DNA of 64,000 bases, taken from assembly GCF_010747415.1 (NCBI RefSeq), contig NZ_JAAGNZ010000001.1:2728001-2792000 (forward strand), in the 5' to 3' direction. Shown here piece by piece: positions 35,333 through 42,438 of this stretch. The notes under the pieces were generated by a model. It saw only the letters and a program-made list of their open reading frames with translations. It searched no databases and was not told the DNA's origin. The DNA comes from Spirosoma agri (GTDB lineage: Bacteria > Bacteroidota > Bacteroidia > Cytophagales > Spirosomataceae). Position 1 is the stretch's first letter. Every line of letters begins with the position of its first letter. Both the position numbers and the translations under genes were made by a program.

Positions 35333-35674
35333 TCAGACCCGGAGTTTGGGCGGTTGCCAGATGGCCGAAAGCGGATCAGCCCAGTGAAGCGAAACGTACG
35401 GGAACGCGACGGCGGCTATCCCGGTGATCTCAACGGAGTGAGCCAGGGCGTACGAAAAATTGGGAGTAATGCTAATCGTGGCCGCGCAGCAGGTACAACT
35501 GCAAAACGGGGTACACTGATCGTGATGTTCGTGAGTCGAACCAGACTGCGGAACGGGTGCGTTTGTCAGCACGACATAGTTACCCGGCCCACTGGTAGGT
35601 GGGGTATCATCTGCGCAAGGCCACAGCGAAAGACCAAGCAGATAAAACGCCAAGAAAGTTGTCAGCCACTTCAC
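35333..35674 (-). CDS. small Cys/His-rich envelope protein (DUF6660-like) heading the metal operon
   Basis: With the GTG start at 35674 the protein is 113 aa and begins VKWLTTFLAFYLLGLSLWPC, a hydrophobic signal-like segment. The middle has HEHHDQCTPFCSCTCCAA, a dense metal-binding motif, and the C-terminus is hydrophobic and aromatic. This pattern fits a small Bacteroidota family, I believe DUF6660, that precedes CzcA-type pumps. An upstream ATG at 35773 would add 33 residues that break the family-like N-terminus. The gene lies 100 bp upstream of the RND pump and likely is the first gene of the operon. A periplasmic metal-sensing or chaperone role is inference. Confidence 0.65.
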   Translation of the reverse strand: MKWLTTFLAFYLLGLSLWPCADDTPPTSGPGNYVVLTNAPVPQSGSTHEHHDQCTPFCSCTCCAATISITPNFSYALAHSVEITGIAAVAFPYVSLHWADPLSAIWQPPKLRV

Positions 35675-35840
35675 GAACGTAAAAGTACGGTAAAGCTTCG
35701 TGCAACAGGTAGTCAAATGCAAGACAAGAGCGCATCTGTTACTCGTAAATGCCAAAAAAAGACGGATTGGCACTTATACAACAACCATTGGCGTTGAGGA
35801 TAGCCCGATCATCGCTCGTTCTGGATGGGCGAACAGGGTG

Positions 35841-36185
35841 TCAGGAGCGGATTGTGAACCCGTTTTCGGTTAAAAACTCGTTCAACTCGATCAGCGTCAG
35901 AGAGCCTGACAACAGGTCGTTCAGATCCAGGATCTCGTCAAGACAGAACGAAAAGGTTCTGCCTTCCAGATTGGGCGGGCAAAGCTGGGTTGGTTGAGCG
36001 GAGTACGTTATCGGCGACCGCTCGATTTTGTCCGCCAGCCGAGCCACTTTACGGGCGAATTGTCGGAGCGTTTCCGTTTCCATCGCTACCTGCATGTCGC
36101 CGAAGTAAAGCCGAAACTGGCAGCGGTGTGGGCAGTAGCGAATGGTTCCGTAACAGCTGGAGTAAAGCGTTTCGTTGTTGGGCAT
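35841..36185 (-). CDS. small Cys-motif protein 1 of the heme-operon trio
   Basis: A 114-aa soluble protein. Near the N-terminus it has CYGTIRYCPHRCQFRLYFG, a CxxxC pair that includes a Cys-Pro dipeptide, then a helical segment (QFARKVARLADKI) and a second half with LCPPNLEGRTFSFCLDEILD. It shares with the two genes upstream the layout Cys pair, about six residues, Phe, then a helix, which suggests tandem paralogues. It is the last gene of the heme operon, 8 bp after the next. The family is uncharacterised; I suspect a Bacteroidota-specific DUF such as DUF6686. A heme or metal-binding role is a guess from context. Confidence 0.65.
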   Translation of the reverse strand: MPNNETLYSSCYGTIRYCPHRCQFRLYFGDMQVAMETETLRQFARKVARLADKIERSPITYSAQPTQLCPPNLEGRTFSFCLDEILDLNDLLSGSLTLIELNEFLTENGFTIRS

Positions 36186-36193
36186 TATGTTCC

Positions 36194-36544
36194 TTAGTTC
36201 AATGGGAGGTGGCCCCGAGTCAGCAGATCCATATCCAGGCGCAGGCAGGCCAGGTGCAGGCCCCGCAACAAACGATCCCGCTCAACATCGGTCAGGTCGA
36301 GGCCGATGGCCTGAAAACCGGCTTTATTCAGCGTGTCGCGTAAATCAAGCAGGCCAACCCGATAGTGGGCGGCTTGGGGTAGGTTCTCCAGGCGGTTCAC
36401 GAGTCCGTATAAGTCCGTCAGGTTGAGGGCTATCGCGAGGCCCCGGAAGTACAGTTCAATTTCTCCGCAGCAGCAACATTGCGTCAACAGCAAGCCGGGT
36501 TCATCGACCAGTAACCGATGCGAGGGTAGGGAGCCAGCAGTCAT
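36194..36544 (-). CDS. small Cys-motif protein 2 of the heme-operon trio
   Basis: A 116-aa soluble protein with four consecutive cysteines in LLLTQCCCCGEIELYFRG, followed by LAIALNLTDLYGLVNRLENL and a second helical half ending LLTRGHLPLN. The Cys pair, the following xELYF strand and the helix line up with the same elements in the genes on either side. It is 17 bp downstream of the third trio gene and 8 bp upstream of the first, all on the minus strand, so the three are surely one unit. No signal peptide is present. The function is unknown; the Cys cluster could bind zinc or heme iron. Confidence 0.65.
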   Translation of the reverse strand: MTAGSLPSHRLLVDEPGLLLTQCCCCGEIELYFRGLAIALNLTDLYGLVNRLENLPQAAHYRVGLLDLRDTLNKAGFQAIGLDLTDVERDRLLRGLHLACLRLDMDLLTRGHLPLN

Positions 36545-36561
36545 AACGTATCCGGTTTTGA

Positions 36562-36897
36562 TTAGTTTGTACGGCTCACGTCCAGAATGCGTTCGGCTTC
36601 CAGAACCGGAGCTGCTTCGGTCAATAGCGCACCCAGCTTGTCTACCTCGTCGTGGGCGAAGAGCAGAAAATAGTTCGGCATGGGGGTCGGCAGCAGCAGC
36701 TCTTTACCGTGCGAGGTATACACGGGGCGCATGGCCAATCGCTCATGAATTAGCTCCCGGAAGGCATCGAACTGGTTCAGGGACAAACAAAACAGCGAAT
36801 TCTGGAACGCCACATTGACCGTGCGGCAACCTTCGCAGATACCGACATAGCCGAGTTCACTTTCGGCGAGGGTACGAAATTGATGACAGTGTGCCAT
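36562..36897 (-). CDS. small Cys-motif protein 3 of the heme-operon trio
   Basis: A 111-aa soluble protein starting MAHCHQFRTLAESELGY, with a CxxC in VGICEGCRTVNVAFQNSLF followed by CLSLNQFDAFRELIHERL. The alignment with its two downstream neighbours (CxxC, beta strand with Phe, then LxxxxFxxF helix) supports common descent despite weak overall identity. The Cys-x-His at residues 4-5 adds a third possible metal ligand. It follows the HemS gene by 161 bp, a gap holding a 13-bp inverted repeat. The family is not known to me beyond its place in Bacteroidota heme loci. Confidence 0.65.
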   Translation of the reverse strand: MAHCHQFRTLAESELGYVGICEGCRTVNVAFQNSLFCLSLNQFDAFRELIHERLAMRPVYTSHGKELLLPTPMPNYFLLFAHDEVDKLGALLTEAAPVLEAERILDVSRTN

Positions 36898-36951
36898 AGT
36901 TGGAAACGAAGAGTAACAATGACCAGAAGAAAATTCGTTGTTGAATTAAGG

Positions 36952-37022
36952 CTCCATGACGTTGACCAGTAGGACGTTTCGGGTGATGCGATTGGAACGA
37001 TCCCTGCGCCAACGTCATGGAG
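36952..37022. repeat. 13-bp perfect inverted repeat between hemS and the small-protein trio
   Basis: Arms 36952-36964 and 37010-37022 are perfect reverse complements with a 45-nt loop. The stem could act as a partial terminator or RNA-stability element setting the level of the trio relative to the heme uptake genes. TAGGACGTT also occurs twice nearby (about 36970 and 37049). Confidence 0.5.
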
Positions 37023-37058
37023 GTATGGCACTCGTTTCCGCGAGCCGGTAGGACGTTG

Positions 37059-38084
37059 TTAGGCGGCTATGACCTCGTTAACAATGGCCTGCCATTCGTT
37101 CATTTCGGGAATGCCGGGCTTCCGTTTACCAAATACCAGCGCGATACTGTTGCCTTGCTGATCGAATAGGTCGAGACCCGTTACAATGCCGTCTTTGGTT
37201 GGCTTCCGGGTCACCCAAATGCTGTTGATCTGGTCTTCGCGCAGGTGCATGTTGAACTCAGGGTCCAGCACGTTAAACCAGGGCCCCATGCTGGCCATCT
37301 TTTTAACCGGCCCGGTATGAATCTGGATACAGCCGGGGCTGGACGCAAAGATCATGATGGGTAGTTCGCGTTCGGCCGCGGTTTCAAAAATGCGTTTGAG
37401 CTGATCGACCGAAATAGACTGCGAGTGGCCTTCCGGGGCCAGCCGGATTCCCTGCTCCCGGTCCAGTTTGTATTTGCGCAACAGGCCGAAAAACTCGTGG
37501 GTATCCTGCATCGCTAACCACTCGCTCTGGAAAGCCTGAACATCAACGTCGTCGCCGGCGGGGTCGGCTTCTTTGGCGGGGTAGGGTACCGTAACGATTG
37601 GACTTGCCTGGTCGGCAGCGAGGTATTTTTGAACCAGCGCGTCGTAGGCGGCTTCGTCGGATTTGTCGGTCAGGTAGATTTTGTGAACGGCCAGCCCATC
37701 CAGATCGAAAAATTGAAGGCTCTTGCGACCATTTTCATCGACGGCGAACCCAAAATGCCAGTGCGACATAAACAGGCGTAAGTCGATGTCCGGCCCAAGT
37801 ACCAGCCCCGTCTGATCCCTGAACGATACTTTCTCGTAAACCCCCTTGCGTTCGTGAACGATGTTGTCGTTGCGCGTCAGAGCCATCACATGGCCGAGGG
37901 TGGGCACGTCTTTCAGCAGGTCGCGGAAGTCGCCGTCCAGTTTCTGAACCGTTTCGCCAATTTGCGTGGCTAGCAGTTCGGCTTCGCTTACGCCCAGTTC
38001 TTTAGCGGCATCACGAATACGGGTTTTCGGGTTTTGTTCCTTGAACGCAGACCAGCGCTCGTTGAGACTTTGTGTTGTGATCAT
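37059..38084 (-). CDS. hemS: HemS/ChuS-type heme-handling protein
   Basis: A 341-aa cytosolic protein with two tandem HemS repeats. The first half has TLGHVMALTRNDNIVHERKG and HWHFGFAVDENG; the second half has MQDTHEFFGLLRKYKLDR, where the His matches the axial heme ligand region of ChuS/HemS, plus IMIFASSPGCIQIHTGPV and FNMHLREDQINSIWVTRKP. Such proteins receive heme from the ABC importer and either degrade it or pass it on. The length agrees with the family (about 340-350). It follows the ATPase gene by 20 bp in the same operon. Confidence 0.92.
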   Translation of the reverse strand: MITTQSLNERWSAFKEQNPKTRIRDAAKELGVSEAELLATQIGETVQKLDGDFRDLLKDVPTLGHVMALTRNDNIVHERKGVYEKVSFRDQTGLVLGPDIDLRLFMSHWHFGFAVDENGRKSLQFFDLDGLAVHKIYLTDKSDEAAYDALVQKYLAADQASPIVTVPYPAKEADPAGDDVDVQAFQSEWLAMQDTHEFFGLLRKYKLDREQGIRLAPEGHSQSISVDQLKRIFETAAERELPIMIFASSPGCIQIHTGPVKKMASMGPWFNVLDPEFNMHLREDQINSIWVTRKPTKDGIVTGLDLFDQQGNSIALVFGKRKPGIPEMNEWQAIVNEVIAA

Positions 38085-38104
38085 GTTATGGTTCGGTTTT
38101 ATGG

Positions 38105-38902
38105 TTACTGTTGACTACCCGCTATTTGATTGTATCGGGGAACCACCATGGGGCAGTTCATTTCCGGATGCTCAAGGAGCCACACCTTCAGATTGAATAC
38201 GCGCTGAATAAGTTCTGCCGTGATAACGTCGCGGGGTGTACCGGCTGCTTCCACCTGACCGGCACGCAGCATAACAATCTGGTCGGCGTACTGCGCTGCC
38301 AGATTCAGGTCGTGTAAAATGACAACGGCACAAAAGCCTTTTTGGGTAAACTCGCGGGCCAATTCCAGCATCTGGTGCTGATGGAGCAGGTCAAGACCGG
38401 TCGTCGGTTCGTCCAGAAACAGAATCCCCTGCGACACATCCCAGATTTGAGCCAACACGCGCGCCAGTTGTACCCGCTGCTGCTCACCGCCCGACAGCGT
38501 GGTAAAAATCCGGGAAGCAAAGTCCCACATGCCCACTTTTTTGAGCGCCAGTTCGGCAATGGTGTAGTCCCGTTCGGCGGGGTGGAAGTCGAAATGCGGG
38601 TAGCGACCCATCAAGACCAGCTCACTGACCAGAAACGGAAAGACGACCGCGTTTTGCTGCGGCAGCACCGCCCGAAATAAGGAGAGCTCTTTCTCGGAGT
38701 ACGAGTCGATGGGGTTGTGCTGAAGCCGGATTTGCCCGTCCGTTGCGGACAGTTCGCGCGTACACAGTTTAAGCAACGTCGATTTCCCGGCTCCGTTCGC
38801 GCCAACGATCGCGAGCAGTTCGCCCGGATTCGCGCGGAACGAAACACCATCGAGCAGATTCCGATTCCGGATTCGATACGATAGATTCTTGACTTCTAAC
38901 AT
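38105..38902 (-). CDS. hmuV: heme ABC transporter ATPase
   Basis: A 265-aa ABC ATPase of the FepC/HmuV class. Walker A is VGANGAGKSTLLKLC (near residue 35), the signature is TLSGGEQQRVQLARVL, Walker B is GILFLDEPTTGLD, and the H-loop His lies in FCAVVILHDLNLAAQYAD. It powers import of heme across the inner membrane with HmuU and HmuT. It starts 17 bp after the permease stop and is followed by hemS at 20 bp. Confidence 0.95.
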   Translation of the reverse strand: MLEVKNLSYRIRNRNLLDGVSFRANPGELLAIVGANGAGKSTLLKLCTRELSATDGQIRLQHNPIDSYSEKELSLFRAVLPQQNAVVFPFLVSELVLMGRYPHFDFHPAERDYTIAELALKKVGMWDFASRIFTTLSGGEQQRVQLARVLAQIWDVSQGILFLDEPTTGLDLLHQHQMLELAREFTQKGFCAVVILHDLNLAAQYADQIVMLRAGQVEAAGTPRDVITAELIQRVFNLKVWLLEHPEMNCPMVVPRYNQIAGSQQ

Positions 38903-38919
38903 CGTTTCTAGGTTTTAGG

Positions 38920-40023
38920 CTAAACCGCCCGGCGTTTTTCACGAAACAGAATCCACAAAAAAACGGGCGTACCGACCAATGCCGTGAGAATACCAATCGG
39001 TAGCTCGGCGGGTGCCACGAGAGTTCGGGCGAGGGAGTCCGCCAGCGTGAGCACAACCGCACCACCCAGGGCCGATCCCGTCAGGACGCGTCGATGATCA
39101 GAACCGGCTCCCATTCGGATGAGATGCGGAACCACTAGGCCCACAAAACCAATAATGCCGGCCACCGCCACGGACGTACCAACGGCCATCGTCGAAAAGA
39201 TAATGACCTGCCGCTTGATGCTCTTGAGATTGACACCCAGCATGTTTGCCTGGCTTTCGCCGAGGGCCAGTAAATTCAGCGATTTGGCCAGACGCGGTAT
39301 GCCAATCAGCGCAATGACGGTAAAGGGTAAGATCGCCAGCACGGATGTCCAGCTGGCGCCACCCAGACTGCCCAGACTCCAGAAGGTAATGTTGCGGAGC
39401 TGCTCATCCGTAGCCATGTACGTCATGATACCCGTCAACGCTCCGGAGAGCGCATTGATGGCGATGCCGGTCAGCAACATGGTCGTCATGAGGGCTTTAC
39501 CCCCCAACTTCGACACGCGGTAGACTATAAACGCGGTGGTGCAAGCCCCCGCAAACGCAACGACCGATAGTGCGTACAGGCCCAACAACCCGGTGAGTTG
39601 CTTAAAGAAAGCGGCCTCCAGCACGATCATCATCACCGCGGCCAGCGACGCCCCCGACGAAATACCGATCAGTCCCGGATCGGCGAGAGGGTTTCGGAAC
39701 AGGCCCTGGATCGCGGCCCCTGAAATGGCCAGTCCTGCGCCAATGAGCACCGCCAGACACACCCTGGGTAACCGGATTGCCAGCAGAATGGCTTCTTTCG
39801 ACCCATCGACCTCAACCGAATTACCGAAGGCTTTGCTGCCAATGAGCCAGATCTCATACGGCGTAATGCGCATAGCACCGACACTGACCGACAGGACAAT
39901 CGTTATCAGCAGGCTAATGACCAGTGACGGCATCAACCACGGATTGACGGTTGTTCGGAGCACCGATCGCTGAGCCGGACGTACGGTCGATGGCGGATTG
40001 ATGGTTGCGGTGGGTATATCCAT
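38920..40023 (-). CDS. hmuU: heme ABC transporter permease (FecCD family)
   Basis: A 367-aa inner-membrane permease with about ten TM helices. The FecCD landmarks are RLPRVCLAVLIGAGLAISGA, IQGLFRNPLADPGLIGIS, GASLAAVMMIVLEA, WSLGSLGGASW and FVGLVVPHLIRMGAGSDHR. An extra polar 30-residue N-terminus precedes TM1. It forms the channel for heme with HmuV and takes substrate from HmuT. It begins 5 bp after the HmuT stop. Confidence 0.95.
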   Translation of the reverse strand: MDIPTATINPPSTVRPAQRSVLRTTVNPWLMPSLVISLLITIVLSVSVGAMRITPYEIWLIGSKAFGNSVEVDGSKEAILLAIRLPRVCLAVLIGAGLAISGAAIQGLFRNPLADPGLIGISSGASLAAVMMIVLEAAFFKQLTGLLGLYALSVVAFAGACTTAFIVYRVSKLGGKALMTTMLLTGIAINALSGALTGIMTYMATDEQLRNITFWSLGSLGGASWTSVLAILPFTVIALIGIPRLAKSLNLLALGESQANMLGVNLKSIKRQVIIFSTMAVGTSVAVAGIIGFVGLVVPHLIRMGAGSDHRRVLTGSALGGAVVLTLADSLARTLVAPAELPIGILTALVGTPVFLWILFREKRRAV

Positions 40024-40028
40024 TCGCG

Positions 40029-40904
40029 TTACGCTTTGGGTTTCTGATTCATTTTTTGAGCCAGCTCCTGCAAGGCTTTTCCCAGCCGAGGGGAGAAGCC
40101 GCTTAGCAGGTGACCATCCATATCGATGATCCGGCCGTATTTACCCGCATTGGTTTGCGCCACGCCCTGGACCTTCAACAAACCACCAGGACCCCCCAGA
40201 CTTTCGAGGCCACTGTCGAACAGTAAAATTACGTCGGGGTTGGCCGCTACCAGCGACTCCGCCGTCAGGGGTTTGTAGTTCTCAAAATCAGGGGTAGCGT
40301 TGACGCCCCCGGCCAGCTCGATCATTTTGTCGACCTGCGTACCCCGGCCCGATACCATCATCGTGCCGGTTCCCCGGGCGTAGATGAACAGCACCTTCGG
40401 GCTATTCGTCGCTTTTTTGACCAGCGCCAGATCAGCGTCTAGTTTTTTGATCAGTGGCTTCGCTTTCGAACCAACCTGACACGTTGTCGCCACGTCCTGG
40501 ATCAGCTTTTTCGCACCAGCGATGCTGTATTCCTGCTGAAACGTAATGACGTTGATACCCGCCGATTTGATCTGCTCAATTACTTCGGATTTCGTACCGG
40601 CATTCTGAGTCGTCAGCACCAGCGTTGGCTTCAGCGAGATAACACCTTCGGCGGAGATGGTCCGGTTATGACCGACTTTCGGTAGTTTTTTCAGCGATTC
40701 GGGATAGGTACTCGTCACATCGACACCGATCAGGTGTGATTGCAGCCCCAGATCGCAAAGAATCTCGCTGACGGTTCCATCGAGTGAAACGATGCGAACC
40801 GGCTCCTCCTTAGGCGATCTGGCGGCATCGGCGGACTGATTATTTCCCAAGAAAACCAGAAGCAGGCACGTGAGCCACGTGGTAAAAACGAATGATTGTT
40901 TCAT
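40029..40904 (-). CDS. hmuT: heme-binding periplasmic protein
   Basis: A 291-aa type III solute-binding protein with signal peptide 1-27 (ending SADAA). The fold is the FepB/HmuT alpha/beta pair linked by a long helix: VRIVSLDGTVSEILCDLG, LIGVDVTSTYPESLKKLP then KVGHNRTISAEGVISLKP, and MVSGRGTQVDKMIELAGG. The Tyr that coordinates heme in HmuT homologues may be in DVTSTYPESL. It delivers heme to HmuUV. It is 67 bp from the HmuY-like gene and 5 bp from the permease. Confidence 0.93.
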   Translation of the reverse strand: MKQSFVFTTWLTCLLLVFLGNNQSADAARSPKEEPVRIVSLDGTVSEILCDLGLQSHLIGVDVTSTYPESLKKLPKVGHNRTISAEGVISLKPTLVLTTQNAGTKSEVIEQIKSAGINVITFQQEYSIAGAKKLIQDVATTCQVGSKAKPLIKKLDADLALVKKATNSPKVLFIYARGTGTMMVSGRGTQVDKMIELAGGVNATPDFENYKPLTAESLVAANPDVILLFDSGLESLGGPGGLLKVQGVAQTNAGKYGRIIDMDGHLLSGFSPRLGKALQELAQKMNQKPKA

Positions 40905-40971
40905 AGCGATTGTGGTTTGATAAAGTCAGGCAGGCCATTTGCGCAAACGACCTGTCTGTCGAGAGCCTGAG

Positions 40972-42357
40972 TTAGTTGGCTTGTTTAACCAGCTTGTAGT
41001 CGAATTTCGGATTGCCCCGTACTCCGCCATCGTTGGAGATGAAGCTGATGAATTTAAGTTTGTAGACGTTGCCCGCAGCATCCTTCACCACGTAGAACCG
41101 ATCGGTTTTCACCCCAACGGTTCCGGTGGTTGCCCGCCAGTTTGAGCCAATCACTGAGCGATCAGCTTTGAAGGTTGTCGTGGCAATGTTGCTCTCCGCA
41201 TACGCATCGTACGTAACCGTGCTGGTCATGACTTCGGCAGCCGTTACACCCGCCAGGAAGTTGATGTAAACCTGATCCGAGAAGTAATACGGAATGTTGT
41301 TGGTGCCGTCACTGGTGATGTAGATACCACCGGTCCACTCAATGTCCCAGCGGGCTTTGGCCGGCTCAACGGTTACAGCAGCACCGGTATCAAACGATAC
41401 GTAGCTGAAATTATAGGCCGCGTCTTTCGTGATCGACACGGTCTTGAACGTCGTTTCCTTGATACCGGCATACTGAAGCGTATAACCCGTTGTACCATTG
41501 CGTAATACCCTGATTTTTATCCAACCTTTGGCGGGTGTTGATCCACCCGTACCCCGGTTAACAATGTACACTTTGTTGTTCGCGTCGGTAGCTGAAATCG
41601 ATGGGATCACTGTTTTCGTCAGATCACCCGATACATCATCTATTAATTTTAACCCTGCCGGATCGAAATTACTGGTGCTCAGCACAAGACCAACGGTATC
41701 GGCGGCCGTCACTTGGTTTAAATCATTCTTCGCCAGAGCGATGGCTGCGGCACCCGTCATGTTGTTAAGAATAACCCGGAAATCTGTGCCCGATGAGAAG
41801 CCTAAATCCCAGCTTGCCCGCTTCACCGAGCTTTGCGCGTTGTTACTCAAATCGACAAAGACCGCATTGACGGCGCTGGAACCACCCGTTCCACCGTCCA
41901 GCGTCAGGTTGGTACCCGACGAAATGATGGACGTAAATTTAACGGTAAGCTGTTTTGTCGTTCCAACCAGTACCGGACTTGCCGCCGACGTAATGGCCAG
42001 GGCAACCGTTTCGGTTCCACTCAGGAAGATGTTATCGGCTTTCGTCAGTTTAAAGGAGGTTTCGCTGCTTCCGGCAGGAACTGTTAGTGACAGTGTGTTG
42101 CCGGTTAAGGCTGGCGTCGTTGTGAACTGCGTTCCCGCTGCGATACCGGTAGGCGTGACCTGAACGGTAACGGGGGTAGCCGCATCGACGGCACGGGATA
42201 ATTTCAACTTGATGGTGGCTTCTTTGGTAGCGGCATCCAGTCCCTGTTCAGCACTCTCGAACTGGATCAGATTGTCGGGTAGCGGTGGCTCACTTTCTTT
42301 ACAGGCATTCAGGGTACTTACGGCCAGCACGAGCATAAAAACAAGGGCTCTTTTCAT
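40972..42357 (-). CDS. hmuY: HmuY-like heme-binding lipoprotein with N-terminal Calx-beta-like domain
   Basis: A 461-aa lipoprotein with lipobox LNAC (Cys19). Residues about 25-145 form a Calx-beta-like sandwich (TIKLKLSRAVDAATPVTVQV, FLSGTETVALAITSAASP). Residues about 175-461 form the HmuY domain, with RASWDLGFSSGTDFRVILN and KARWDIEWTGGIYITSDGT. HmuY captures heme on the cell surface for the TonB receptor; in Porphyromonas two His residues bind the heme, and I cannot assign the equivalents here. This protein is more than twice the length of Porphyromonas HmuY because of the extra domain. It lies between the TonB receptor and hmuT. Confidence 0.85.
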   Translation of the reverse strand: MKRALVFMLVLAVSTLNACKESEPPLPDNLIQFESAEQGLDAATKEATIKLKLSRAVDAATPVTVQVTPTGIAAGTQFTTTPALTGNTLSLTVPAGSSETSFKLTKADNIFLSGTETVALAITSAASPVLVGTTKQLTVKFTSIISSGTNLTLDGGTGGSSAVNAVFVDLSNNAQSSVKRASWDLGFSSGTDFRVILNNMTGAAAIALAKNDLNQVTAADTVGLVLSTSNFDPAGLKLIDDVSGDLTKTVIPSISATDANNKVYIVNRGTGGSTPAKGWIKIRVLRNGTTGYTLQYAGIKETTFKTVSITKDAAYNFSYVSFDTGAAVTVEPAKARWDIEWTGGIYITSDGTNNIPYYFSDQVYINFLAGVTAAEVMTSTVTYDAYAESNIATTTFKADRSVIGSNWRATTGTVGVKTDRFYVVKDAAGNVYKLKFISFISNDGGVRGNPKFDYKLVKQAN

Positions 42358-42438
42358 AGTAGTATAAATGGTTGGAGGACTAAATTTTATTGGTTGCGTT
42401 GTTAATCAGGTAGTTAAGATAAAATGTGGGTAGTGCCG

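Noticed and set aside
35749-35997. 82-codon plus-strand frame after the metal operon
   Set aside because: Overlaps the antisense of the first trio gene and has no protein-like features.
41498-42163. 221-codon open frame on the plus strand
   Set aside because: Antisense to the HmuY-like gene; Val/Pro/Ser-rich shadow.
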